Source of the DNA: Pempheris klunzingeri
Lineage: Eukaryota > Chordata > Actinopteri > Acropomatiformes > Pempheridae
Direction: 5' to 3'
Assembly: GCF_042242105.1 (NCBI RefSeq)
Contig: NC_092014.1
Location: 6,607,874 to 6,671,873, forward strand
Length of the DNA stretch: 64,000 nucleotides
Position numbers and translations under genes: made by a program. Shown in pieces: positions 35,807 through 47,468 of this stretch. Each line of letters begins with the position of its first letter. Within the stretch, counting starts at the first letter, position 1. The notes beneath the pieces are model-generated. The model was given only the letters and a program-made list of their open reading frames with translations. It was not told the origin of the DNA and did not search any database.

Positions 35807-38800
35807 CACACGCCATTACATCTAGCCAGCAGCTCTGGGTGGTGACTGATGGCATGCTAGAGCCATGGGATGTGACATAGCTGGTGCTTCTTCACTGCTT
35901 TTCATTGCGTGTTTTTATACAACTACTGTATGTACAAAGCTACTTAGTTTAAATGTTTTTTTGTGGCCCATTTAATCAAACCTGTCTATCTGTACATTCA
36001 TTTTAAAGGTCAGTTTCATTGTGTATTGTTTCATTGAAAGCTATGGCAAGCTGAGGTCTAAACAGAAAATCCAGAAAACAGAGTCAAAGATGTTCTGGCA
36101 GCGGTCAAATCCAATGGAAATACATTTACATTGTAAATGAGTATTTTTCCATGGTATTATCATCAGAGCTTTTGGCCAAGGCCATTCAAGCAACACACAG
36201 TGAATTAAATCAAGAAATAAAAGCATGAATGACATTCAAAAGACACCAGATTTGATGATTTCAGTTTCAGTGCTACTTTTTTAATGCTTCTATACTTATT
36301 ATTGTCAAACTAGAGCAATGACGTCATTTTTATGACATATATTCATGCACATTGATGTATATGGTGGCCTTGAGGCAACGTTTTCCAGAGATTTAAGATC
36401 ATACATCATGATAACACTTAGGTGAAATAATAAAGAAGTATTAGAACAGTAAGTTAATGGTTTTATTAACAAAATACTCCCAGGTGTCATCTAGTTCACC
36501 AAGTAATCCTTTTTGATTTATATTCTAAAGGTTTATCTTTGGCAGTTGAACAGCATATATGTACAGTTACACTTTATCACAATAACTGGACAGAATTAAT
36601 TCTAATCATTCTTCTATCATTCTAAATTGACATGACTTGTTTTTCTGGCTGGTTGTTGCAGTGGTATCATGAGGCCGGGGATGAACGCTATCATGGGCGC
36701 CACTGGAAGCGGTAAAACATCGTAAGAAGCATGTTCATCTACATGCAAACACACAGACGTTGTCTCACACACGTGCACGACCCCAGCCACATGATTCTTT
36801 GTTTTTATTTTTTCTCTTTCTGTCAGACTCCTGGATGTAATCGCAGGCAGAAAAAACCCAGCTGGACTGAAACAAGGCACAGTTTTAGTGAATGGCAAAG
36901 TCGTTACGTCTGAACTCAGACTCAGCTCTGCCTATGTGGTTCAGGTACACAAATACAAACGTACACACACACGCTCTGACAATATCACTGTTTTGATTCC
37001 TCAGAGTAGTTTGTGTCTACATAACCCATGTGCTTCCAGGATGATATCCTGATGGGCACTCTGACTGTGAGGGAGAACCTTCTGTTCAGTGCCAACCTCC
37101 GTCTCAAACCTCAGCATTACTCCTCCGCTGATAAAAACAGCAAAGTAGATGCAATCATACAAGACCTGGGCCTGACGGACTGTGCAGACACTAAGGTACA
37201 GGGCAACATATACAAGCTGATAGCAGCATATCACTCAATATACAGCAGTATAAGAGAGACTACTGTGACGTCTTACTTATCTGAAACACTGCTACTTTAC
37301 TAATATCTTACTCAGTTAGAAAGTTGTTCATAAAAGAAAGTATTTTATAAAAAAGAAAAAAATTGATTAAAAAAAATGAAGTGCACAAATGGGAAAAAAC
37401 CCTATTACTCCTTTCATGTTCACTGACGAACTGTGAATGGTTCCATTGCTGTCCAATGTTCCATGTTTGTATTTTATTATGATGTTCTGTATTTCAACAG
37501 TAAAGTCTGCACCTTTGGACGAAAGTGGCGCATTTAAAAGTAGAAATACTGACATTAGTATAGCCCAAAAAGTACACATGCGAAACCAAGTTCCTCAGTT
37601 TTATTAATAGGAGTATTTTTCACCTTCTGCTGTTTAGCTCATCAGAAAAGTTTCTTTGTGTGTGTGCTGTGTGCAGATAGGGACGGAGTTTCTGCGTGGC
37701 GTATCTGGAGGTGAAAGGAAGAGGTGCAGCATCGGGATGGAGCTCATCACCTCTCCTTCTCTGCTGTTTCTGGATGAACCGACCACCGGACTGGATTCTA
37801 ACACTGCAAACTGTATCATCGGTTTGCTGCATAAGTACAATTACTAATTAACCTCACGTTAGACAACATACTCTTACACACAAGGTACGAATGACAACTG
37901 AAGCACATAAAGCTGCTGAAGATGCTGGGTCAAACAGTGGCAACGCACTGTTCACTGTAAGCTTTGATTAACATTTAAGTAGGTTAGACCAGGCCATTAC
38001 TGGTGCTCCTCAAACAGACCACATCTTCACCACCTACAGTTGTCTTTGTGTTTGTAACAATTTAGATGCAAACAAATGTCCTTATGTGTCCAGACTGTCC
38101 AGAAGAGGTAAGACTGTGATCTTCTCCATCCACCAGCCACGCTACTCCATCTTCAAACAGTTTGACCACCTGACTCTGATGCATAAAGGGGAAGTGGTGT
38201 ACGCAGGAGCAGCCGGCCATGCACTGGAATACTTTACAAACCTTGGTATGTGTGTCTTTGTGTGTTTACTATGAATTTTGTAGATGTATTCTACTTCCTT
38301 AATTTGGAGTTAACAATGAACAGGTTGTCTAGATGGTAGATAGATCTACTGTTCTTTTTAAATTCTCACATACTATATCAGGATATTATTTGTTTTTATA
38401 AAGGAACTTATAACAATGGTGCATGTGTTGTGGATACAATGTGTGTGTGTGCATCTGTGTGTTTTTCTACAGGCTACCAAATCGAGTCCTTCGACAACCC
38501 TGCTGATTTCTTCATGGACGTCACAAACGGAGAAGCAAAATCAACATTAGAATCACTTACTGCTGGTACACACAAAACACACACATATACTACTACTACT
38601 ACTATTTGTATAGTACCTGTCATACACAAACAAAGAAATCACCTGCACCAACCGACATAAACTGAACATAAAACATTTTAAAAACATAAAAATACATGTA
38701 ATGCATAAAATGAAGTAAAATACAACAGCATAAAAGGAAGGCATTGGTGCATTATTGCAAAGGGAAGTCAAGGAAGTCATAGCTAAAAGCTATAATGAGT

Positions 38801-41519
38801 TTTTAGCTTTGTTTTAAAAATACTGTAACTTGCATTTGTTGCATTTGTTGCGCAAACCTGTGTTGATAAAATCGATTAAGTTTGTTCCTTCAACCAGATT
38901 TAACCATATTTTAGAAAAGAAAAGGTTATTATGCTGCCCTTATCTAAAACATGGTGATGTTTGATGGCCTCTCTTTCTCTTCCCATAGCAGATGGTAAAA
39001 ATCCACTGGTAACCAAGTACCGCCAGTCCCAGCTGTGTCAGAATATGCTTGAAGAGTTGGACCATGTGAACCAAAGCATTGCTGAAGGTGGCAAAGATCA
39101 AGACAAGGCTGCCGACTATGCAACCTCTTTCCTCTATCAGGTTGCTTACATTCATGAACTATATGAAATAATTTAAATAATTTAATAAGTTAGAATCTTG
39201 TTATGTCCCCGGGTTTATTGGCTGTGCCAGCCAGCTGTTATATCAGTGCCTTTGCTACTTGCTGAATGCACCTGTTTATAAATGTCATCATAAAAAACAA
39301 TTTCCTCTTTTCTCTGTGTGTGTATTTGTGTGTGAGACAGATGCGAGTGGTGTGTGGCAGGACAGTGCGGAACACCCTGAGGAACCCTCAGACCTCTTAT
39401 GCCCAGTTAGCTCTCAACATCTTTTTTGCAATTCTGGTGGGACTTATTTACTACCAGATGCCCTTAACATTGCCCGAGGCTATGCAGAACAGGTACAGTA
39501 CACACAGCCTGCAGCATACCAGTCAGTTTAGTTTTCTCTCAGTCTATCTCTCTGCACACTCTTTGCATTGCTAACGTGTCACCTTTCCTCAGCCCACCTC
39601 AAGGCCAAAATACAACTGTACTACTTACAACTACATAATGAAAATACAAGGTTTTCATAGTACATTATTGCAAGGCATAGGCAGGAAAATGTGGTGACAA
39701 AGCAAATGTGAGCTCAGACTGCAATAATAGTGACCTGGCCTGTCGATGGCAAAAACTAAAAACAAGAAGAAAAAAAGGCCCATGGTATGATGGCTGAATT
39801 CAGTTTGAAATAGTAAATGAGATAAGAAGTAATGATATCAAGATGTGGAAACAAGTTTTATGATGCCATTTTAGTTTATGGGGATAAAAGCAGGATGACG
39901 TTTTCTGACTTTATGCAATCAACTCATAATCAGATCTCTCTCTCTCTATCTCTCCCTCTGTGACAGGAGTGGGGCGTTCTTCTTCCTCATCATCAACATG
40001 GTGTTTGGGAATCTCTCTGCTGTTGAACTCTTTATCAATGAGAGGGCGATCTTCGTGTGAGTGGAAGATAAAAGCTGGTTGTGTACGTGTTAAAGTGCAG
40101 ACTTATGCAGAAGGTGCATTACGACAAAGATGTTTCCAGTTTTTCAAGTAGTTTTCCAGTAGTTTTTACTGTAGCGGGACAGTGTATGTGGGTTTGAGTA
40201 AAAAATAATGTTTGTCCATGTTTATTGTAATGATGTCCCCCAGTGCAACAGTGTGTCTCATGTATGTGTTTTGAACAGTTTGTGCCACAGAGGAATAAGC
40301 TGAAAGGCCTCAGCTATATCACACATATTAGAATAATCAATTTATTGTTGGTTTTAGGTTTTAGTGAGATTTCGGAAAATATTGAATATTACAAGCCCTT
40401 TGACACTACTTTTATCTCCATCGATTTCCAATAAATACTGGCAACCTTTTACAACCCACATGTTTTTAACTTTATGTTTCTTGACAGTCTGTGCTCATGT
40501 TTGTTCCAGTCACGAGAACTCCAGTGGATATTATCGCACTTCCGTCTACTTCCTGTCCAAGATCTTTGCAGATCTCGTCCCCAACCGGATTATCCCCATC
40601 TTTGTGTTTTCAGCCATCGCCTACTACATGATGGGTAATTCTCATACAAACCAGAACAAACCCACCAAGAGTGCACACCATACTCTGTTATGCAGATTAG
40701 ACCCTGATGTAGTCAGTTACCAGTTTTATGTGTCCACCCTCCAACCCTTTCAGGGCTGAAGCCTGCCTTCGAGGCTTTCCTGTGTTTTGCCCTGACCATG
40801 TCTCTGGTCAGCCTGGCAGGAGTCGGTCTGGCCTTCCTTGTCTCAGCTAGTGTATCCTCCTTTGCCATGGCTAACATCCTCATTGCTCTACCTTTTGTTT
40901 TCATGATGGTGAGACACCAAGACAGATATGTTCTTTTGAAGCTATATATATATACATTACTTTTCACAAGTGCACCATCTCCTCTCTGACCCCATTTATT
41001 CACCCATTTTAGGTCTTTGGTGGTTATCTTGTCAATCTCAATGGCATGCTGACCTGGCTCTCTTGGCTGAAATGGATCAGTATCTTCAGATATGGACTGA
41101 ATGTAAGAAATGGAAAATAAGCAGAAGGGTGTGGTTGTGAGAATGAGATCAGTGGGGTTGAATTTATTCTGTCTTTATCTGTAGCGAGGAAGTTGTTCAG
41201 CCTGATCTCTTTGTCTCTCTCAGGCTGCATTCATAAACGAGATGAGAGGACAGTTGTTCTACGCTAACACCACCATGTGAGTGCAGTACCATAGTCACTC
41301 CTTGAAATACAATAACCTGCACACACACACACTCACACACACACACTGAACCTCTGTTGTCTGTGCTGCAGTATCCCAGGGGAGCTGTTCCTGAAAGCCC
41401 AGGACCTCGACTACTCTGTGTGGGGCTTCTGGCAGAATCAGGTGGCTCTGCTGGGAATCATATTGGTCTGCATGTTTCTGGCCTACATACAGCTGCGACG
41501 AGTCAACCGCTGGAAATGA
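35602..41519 (+). CDS. abcg2: ABCG2-type half ABC efflux transporter
   Basis: Fifteen coding exons: 35602-35753, 36662-36721, 36827-36944, 37040-37195, 37677-37834, 38094-38245, 38473-38565, 38992-39140, 39341-39492, 39967-40056, 40510-40634, 40754-40908, 41013-41102, 41224-41276, 41372-41519. All phases close, giving 616 residues (human 655). Half transporters of this family dimerise in the plasma membrane and export diverse amphipathic substrates, urate and drugs at the cost of ATP. The nucleotide-binding domain comes first: Walker [11 protein letters not shown]-loop VVQDD, signature VSGGERKR, Walker [13 protein letters not shown], switch histidine IHQPRYS. The six-helix membrane domain follows from about residue 375. 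The third extracellular loop is shortened and lacks the family's cysteines, but keeps an NTT sequon. A TAGCAG tandem acceptor opens exon 8. The start has A at -3. Teleosts carry several abcg2 paralogues, and I cannot say which letter applies. Confidence 0.93.
35778..35806. repeat. (GT)n microsatellite in abcg2 intron 1
   Basis: A GT run 25 bases after the first splice donor. Confidence 0.95.
38575..38800 (-). repeat. Possible LINE 3' fragment in abcg2 intron 7
   Basis: ACTACTACTACTATTTGTATAGTACCTGTCATACA at the left edge resembles, in reverse orientation, the (ATT)n-tailed 3' end with a TGCTATAxAAATA core seen in fish L2-type LINEs. The remainder is AT-rich and unrecognisable. Confidence 0.35.
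40125..40370 (+). repeat. Dispersed repeat family C, copy 3 (abcg2 intron 10)
   Basis: Contains GACAGTGTATGTGGGTTTGAGTAAAAAATAATG, TTTGTGCCACAGAGGAATAAGC and TTATTGTTGGTTTTAGGTTTTA, matching the copies at 16447-16800 and 18718-18930. Confidence 0.6.
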
Positions 41520-41585
41520 TGTCTGTCCATCTGTTTATGCATCCATCATGCACTGTCTTTATCTTATTTATTTAACAGCCCTCAA

Positions 41586-41591
41586 ATTAAA
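41586..41591 (+). terminator. Candidate poly(A) signal of abcg2
   Basis: ATTAAA 67 bases after the abcg2 stop codon. No AATAAA lies nearby, so a more distal site cannot be excluded. Confidence 0.4.
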
Positions 41592-42809
41592 CACATACCA
41601 TAATAGTGGAGAGTTATTATTTTACATGTGTATCATATGTAATTATTTAATTCATTGCTTAAGATCAAAATGTTCTTTGAACATTACACATGGACTCACT
41701 CACTCACTCACTCACTCACTCACTCACTCAGGCTCTTACATAAACAAACACACGTGTTGTACCATTTTAATCCCAGGTAGATAAGCTGCTACTAGGCACA
41801 CCTTGTTTGTGCACGAGGGAATGTACAGTAAGAACCATGCCAATGTCTAAGTCCTTACAAAGCTACTTACAGTGAGGGAGGCAACATAATCTACAGTATT
41901 CTGTAGATCTTTTCTTTAAATATCTTTCTGTGAGTCTTGTCATTCACAAGACAATCACATTTCTTAATTCTCCAAGTAAAAATAATGCATTTTTCAATGC
42001 TTTAAGCTAGTGCCTTCTAAGTAATGCCTTACAGAAACAGTGGAGGAATTGTCATTATATTTCACATTATCTATATTTGTATTTAAAATACCAAATCCTG
42101 CATAATTGCAAGTTTCTTAAATCCAAGTTTTGCAAAGATATTATACTGACAAAATTAATTTATTGACAAAGTATGGATGTAAACTCATTTGATGCATACT
42201 GTAAAACATAACAGTGGATAGAAAAATCATGTTCCACCACTCTGATAGTATACACACATACATACACATTCTGTATCATCTTGTGTACCAGCTGTATGAT
42301 GTTTGCACCGAGTGAAATATTCAAACCCAGGACTCCACCATTACACTCAATGTTACTTTGGATGTCTTTTGCATCAATTTACCCACATCCTGCCCCCCAA
42401 AATCAGCATATGTGGACAAACATAAAATTCTGTTTCAGGGTTTGAATAATGTTGTACAGCATGAGTTTAAAAGGACCCAGACAAAAGGCCACTGGAGTCG
42501 AGGAGGTTCACAGTGACTTGATTTTTAAAAAAATTAGAACAAACAAAAAATGTTTGATCTGTATTCCTGTTTTTTATGTAAAATTATATTAACTTTACTG
42601 ACATGCATGCTAATTTAAACAAAAGGGAAGCGAAGCGTGTAGGGGTGCTGCTGTTCAGAGCGATGACCCACGTTTCCATCTCTCTGAGGAGACCTTGAAC
42701 AGGACGTGTTGACCAGCAAGCTGATAAATCAAACACTCAAAGTAACAAATATACAGATCACAAAAAGAACCTACATGTAGTTTCACATATTAGCATGTTA
42801 GAGACCTCA
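41592..42809. other. Spacer between abcg2 and prr18 (convergent 3' ends)
   Basis: Holds a perfect (TCAC)n microsatellite at 41694-41730 and otherwise AT-rich DNA with no recognised feature. Both flanking genes are transcribed towards it. Confidence 0.6.
41694..41730. repeat. (TCAC)n microsatellite
   Basis: About nine perfect tetranucleotide units. Confidence 0.95.
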
Positions 42810-42815
42810 TTTATT
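42810..42815 (-). terminator. Candidate poly(A) signal of prr18
   Basis: AATAAA on the minus strand, about 420 bases past the prr18 stop codon. Confidence 0.4.
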
Positions 42816-43238
42816 CTATCTGGTTCCTTGCCCCTCCACTGCATTTTGCAGACATTTTAACTGCAATAACTCAAATATACCTCAAATAACCCAATAAGTT
42901 GTGATGTTAGTGTTTAAACATGATATATTGGTGAGATGTACTGTTAGTACTTTCAGGTGGGAGGTTTTACTTCCCATCTGACTTGGAGAAGAAAATGGAT
43001 CAAACAGAAAAGCAGGAACATTTCATTAACACTGTCTGAATGGATATATATCTTAACAGGACTGCACCCTGAAGAATCACACAGTTGTGTTAATGAAGCT
43101 AAAAAAAACATACACAAGAGAAACATGGAGCATCGAGGGATAAATATTAAGCTAATTTTCAAAAAGCACAACACAGAAACTGCATTTCATTCTCAGGTTG
43201 GAAAATCACCGCCAAATCGAGCGGCACTCATTTCACCT

Positions 43239-44078
43239 TCAGAAAGTTTTTACACCGCCTGCACTCTTATTCAGGTCGTTTCCCACTATCACTGATGTGT
43301 TTTCCAACCCACGGAGCCACTCTGTACATTTCAGCACCACACGCTCATCCACACCATAATTCTCTTCTTCCTCATATTCCACATCATCATACTTATGTTG
43401 CTCATTCAGAAGTGAGATTTTCACAATTGAGCTGATGTCTCCCAGTTCGGCATCAAAGTTGCTTTTAGCAGCAACTCTGCTGTTTGGAGTGCTGTATCTC
43501 TGTGCTGCTGGTTGGTGCCTTTTAGAGATGTTCTCCCTCCTGCGTCTGGAATCTGAGGCACTTCCAGAAACACCACCTCCACTTCCAGCATTTCTGGACG
43601 CTGAATGTTGATATCTCTCACTGTTCCTCCGCTGCAGCAGCAGGACAGCCTCAGGTGTGAGAGTCAGTGTGAAGCGGGTCTCCTCCTGATGCCTGACCCT
43701 CGTCTTCACCTCTGGTTCGCTCTTTACAGGGCTCTGGCTTGGGAGTTTGTGTTGCTGAGTCTTAGACAGGGACTCGCCCGAGCTTGAGGCAGGGATGCTG
43801 TCCGTTTGTGATGAAGGCAAAAATCTGTCCCTTCTCTTTGCAGGCAGCTCGGCTCCTGACACTCTTTTGCTGGTTGGCAGAAGACTCCTGGGTTGGTTCT
43901 TCTTCCCCAGTTGCTTGAGGTTCGAAGCCAGTCGCTCCTTCACTGAGCCACCTTTGTCGTTTCTTTGGACCTCCGACTTGGCCACAGTAGTTGTAGATAA
44001 AGCGTTGTTGATAAGTCTCTCCTTCCCAGTCAGTCCTGACACAGAGCGTGCAATCGACACAGGTGGTATGAATGGCAT
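43239..44078 (-). CDS. prr18: Proline-rich protein 18 homologue
   Basis: A single uninterrupted exon coding 279 residues (human PRR18, also single-exon, is about 295). The function is poorly known; the mammalian gene is noted for expression in oligodendrocytes. Identity rests on two family blocks: LTLTPEAVLLLQRRNSERY in the middle, and the C-terminal VKISLLNEQHKYDDVEYEEE followed by VLKCTEWLRGLE. The rest is low-complexity, Ser/Arg/Lys-rich and probably disordered. I start at 44078 (MPFIPP) because PRR18 begins MPF and this ATG has A at -3. The open frame continues 60 codons upstream with weak-context ATGs at 44258 and 44213. The fish protein is much less proline-rich than the mammalian one. 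Confidence 0.87.
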   Translation of the reverse strand: MPFIPPVSIARSVSGLTGKERLINNALSTTTVAKSEVQRNDKGGSVKERLASNLKQLGKKNQPRSLLPTSKRVSGAELPAKRRDRFLPSSQTDSIPASSSGESLSKTQQHKLPSQSPVKSEPEVKTRVRHQEETRFTLTLTPEAVLLLQRRNSERYQHSASRNAGSGGGVSGSASDSRRRRENISKRHQPAAQRYSTPNSRVAAKSNFDAELGDISSIVKISLLNEQHKYDDVEYEEEENYGVDERVVLKCTEWLRGLENTSVIVGNDLNKSAGGVKTF

Positions 44079-44258
44079 TTTGGCAACACACAGGACCAAA
44101 TAGGAGAGGAGCTCAGTTTTATGTTTGAAATGATGGAAGAAAAATGAAGAGGGCAATAAGGAGGCAACGGATTTACTGAGGGAGGCAAGATACTCTGATG
44201 CATCCTCGGCCATGCAGGGGTTAGCGGTGTGTTGCTGCTGGGATCCGCCAGTGCTCAT
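44079..44258 (-). other. In-frame open extension upstream of prr18
   Basis: Sixty codons without a stop precede the chosen start, with ATGs at 44256-44258 and 44211-44213, each with T at -3. It includes a hydrophobic stretch (LLSYLVLCVA) directly before MPFIPP. It is probably 5' UTR, but an N-terminally extended isoform cannot be ruled out from sequence alone. Confidence 0.3.
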
Positions 44259-44744
44259 CTACCCTGGAATGACAGACAATCCTCACAGACACTTAAACGT
44301 GAGCAGCAGGGGGCGTGGCATGGCACGCTTCAAAAGGCGTGCATGGGCTCAGAGGAGGGTAATGATGGGTGTTGCAGCATCTCAAATGCTCATTACTCTT
44401 AGGCTCAAAGATCTAAAATAAACCCAGACCTCTAATCTTGTGGTGTCATCAGCAAGCGCACGTTTACTACACGCAGTGTAAGTACACATGAGGGCTTAAT
44501 CCTCACAGGAGGTGGGAATCAGCATCTGTGGCAATGGTAAAATAAATGGAATCCAAGTTTAATTTAAGCGCCAAAGTTCATTCTCAACCTTGAATATAGT
44601 TGTTTAAACAATAAAGAAATAACTAAAAAGGCACACTTACTAGCTTTCTAGCTAGTTTTTATTTGTTTGAAGCAAAATTTACACAATCTGCCCATATCTG
44701 ACTTTTAAAGGACAAACAACATGAAAGTATTGCCACAGAAAACA

Positions 44745-44750
44745 TTTATT
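44745..44750 (-). terminator. Candidate poly(A) signal of the LITAF-domain gene
   Basis: AATAAA on the minus strand (plus-strand TTTATT), about 180 bases beyond the stop codon. Confidence 0.4.
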
Positions 44751-44929
44751 TGATTTTGTTACAAAATAGGATTAAAAAATTTTAAAATCTATAAATCCTA
44801 ACTGAGTGAAACTAACAAGTTCTATATTAAACATTTAGACAAATACATCTATGTATTTAAAGTCATTCTGCCTGATTTGAGACAGTGCATGAAAAAGATT
44901 AACTCGTTGGTAGTTAAGAGTGTGTGTGA

Positions 44930-46103
44930 TCATTCACAGCACGTCTTCCTGTGTATGTGGAGGACCCGTCGACAGCGAGGACAAGTGTGATAGGCATCCT
45001 TGAAATAGTTCACAAAAAATGGAATCAGGCAGCATCCAAGCAGCAACCTGTGAGACAGAAATCATACATCAGTCTTTGCCTGTTGAATGTGTCTGATGCT
45101 TGGTAATTACATAACCAGATTTGGCTGTTTGAATGAGTCTCTCCTCACCCGCACAACACAAACACAAGAGCCATGAGCCACGCGTAAGTCCCAACTTGGT
45201 AGGTGACCTGCGTGGTGACCCGAGTCTGGCAAGATGGGCATGTTGTCAGAGCTGGAGAGCGATACAGCTCCACTTCATAGCTTGCAAACTTCGGCCGAGG
45301 AGTAGATGGAGGGGGGGCAAATACTAGAGAGGGGACATGTGGGGGATGAAGAGGAATGCTCGTTTGCAGTGTGTAACATCACAGCAAAAGATTTTTCTAT
45401 CTTACAACCAGCAGCCTAGCACTTTACATCATCTGATCAATGCTATATGAAGAGCTGGACTAGCAGATTATTATCATCCAAAAACAGAATTGTGTAAGTT
45501 TGTAAAAGAAAAGGGTGAGTTAAAATGTTTATGAATAATATTTTCAGATTGTTGCACGTTATCCCGTTCCATGTAAAGAGCAAAAACTACCAGAGGAATT
45601 AAATCCACAGTCACCACCATCACATTTAACACATGTGGTTTGTACATTTCCATAGTTTTGGACAGTCCAACACAATTAAAGGACAGACAGACAACTTACC
45701 TGCTCTGAACACTTAATGAAATCTAGACTTGAGGATAAAGGGATACAGGAAAGGACGTGATAAAGCAAATGTGACATTCAGGCCTTTCTTCTACATATTC
45801 AAAAATGGAGGCAGGTGTCAAGTGAACACGTACCTGATAGAGGTGAGTGAGTTTGGGTGGAGCAGCCAACTTCAGGAGAAAAGGAGAAGGAAGGAGGTGG
45901 TGGTGGAGGGCTGAAAGGTGAGTGAATATGGTAGATCCTCACATCTTGTCCTGCTTGACCCTCATCTGGGAAACACACATAAACACAACTGTCCAAAAGT
46001 GATAATGTTATTCTGTGTAAACAAGGTGTGAGGGTGTTTTACCTGGTAAAAAGTATGGTGGAGGGGTGGGAAACGGCTCATCCACTTTTGATAATGACTC
46101 CAT
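44930..46103 (-). CDS. LITAF-domain (CDIP1/LITAF-like) endosomal membrane protein
   Basis: Four exons on the minus strand: 46043-46103, 45834-45965, 45149-45323 and 44930-45047; phases close and give 161 residues. The N-terminal half is proline-rich, with a PPPY motif at residues 14-17, the PPxY class bound by WW domains of NEDD4-type ubiquitin ligases. The C-terminal half is a LITAF domain: a first CPSC knuckle, a hydrophobic stretch (WLMALVFVLCGLLLGCCLIPFF) that dips into the membrane, and a second CPRC knuckle. Together the two knuckles form one zinc site on the cytosolic face of late endosomes or lysosomes. The protein ends TCCE. The family includes LITAF and CDIP1; I cannot decide which fish paralogue this is, so no symbol is given. 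Confidence 0.88.
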
Positions 46104-46990
46104 TTAACAATGTAGTGACGCACCACAGAAAAAAAGGATGTGTTTTAACATTTGCAGCCAGCTGTAATTCATCTGTGGGCCTAGCAGGTGTGATGGAGAG
46201 ATACTAATTGAAATCTCCTCTGATTGGTTTAAGAATCTTTTACCCACAAGTCAATAGCAGGATCATCTTAAAACAAGTCAGAAGTGATTTGGACAATCAA
46301 GATTGTTTGCAAGTAATTTTGAGGTCTCCCAATGTCATTGACTTTCTTAGATTTGAGAAGGTTTACATGTGTACTGTTGCCAGAAAATGCTATATAATGA
46401 CACAATTAAACATTTTTGTATGATGTCCTCTCTAAAGGACACTGGATCACTAATCACAGTCTGATTTTTAATGCTTAACTTTGATTTGATCACTGATCTT
46501 TAGTGCTTGACTTTGCTGATCGCTGCAAAGGTACCTGCAAAAACAAGCACCACTGACATGATAGCTTTACTTAAAGCGGAGTTCAGTGGTGGATGCTGAA
46601 AGTTTAAATCCATCTGTGCCTGAACCAAGCAGACACCAGCACAGGATGAACAGGTTAAAAACACAGCTAATTTGTCCTCTTTGGGGGTCACATGAGCATA
46701 AAACTTCTGTGCCTGTTCCCCCCACCCTCTGTGCACTGTGTACAGTATTCAAATGAATTTAAATATTACATAATTCCATATCTTCTGTGTAACTTAGACA
46801 AAATGCAGCATGTAAGCACAATATCTTAAATCTAGATGTTTACACGTAGACTCAGGTAGTCCAATTAAGCAGGCCCCATCTTATGGCCCTTATTCTGATA
46901 TTGTTAGTGGTGCATATTCCCATATTAGTAAAATAACAAACTACCATAAATCTACAGTAAACGTGGTTTTCAGGCGCTCTGTTGCAGATG
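46104..46990. other. Spacer between the LITAF-domain gene and arpc1a (divergent 5' ends)
   Basis: About 0.9 kb with no recognised exon or repeat. Both flanking genes are transcribed away from it, so it should contain the LITAF-domain gene's promoter. Confidence 0.5.
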
Positions 46991-47468
46991 ATCATCTGGT
47001 AGGTGATGCAGCCTTTGCTCCCTCAGCTCACACACAACACTGACCTGCTGAGTTCAATGGGAGTTCAGTCCAAGCTATGGGCACTAGATGGTGGTGTTTT
47101 GTAACCGGTTATACCGCTTTGGGTGTTACTATTTGAGCCACTAGAGGAGCTCTTTCGGACTCATCGTAGTTGGTGTGGGGGGACTTCGATGTGAACGAGG
47201 TTTTCCAGTTGAATGTAACAGCTAGCGGGATGAGGCTAAGCTAGCTGTCAGCCAGGCATCCACGGGTTTTGCTGCCGAGTTAGCTACCGGATGCTCCCGG
47301 TCGTATCCTACTGGCCGTCTTGACATTCCCTCAACATTCCCGGACGAATTCGTGTCGACTGACCAGAGTCCGCGAATTCAGGTCCATTCCTGATCTAACC
47401 TTTCCCCGCTAGCGTAACTTAGCTCGCCGGCTAACGAGAGTGCACACTCGGAGAACCGGACTGACGAG
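46991..47468 (+). promoter_or_regulatory. Probable promoter and non-coding first exon of arpc1a
   Basis: GC content rises sharply here. A strong splice donor, CTGACGAG|GTAAGT, lies at 47468/47469. The next acceptor, CGCAG at 48170-48174, opens the exon that carries the arpc1a start codon. A non-coding first exon ending at 47468 is therefore likely; its 5' end cannot be read from sequence. Confidence 0.5.
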
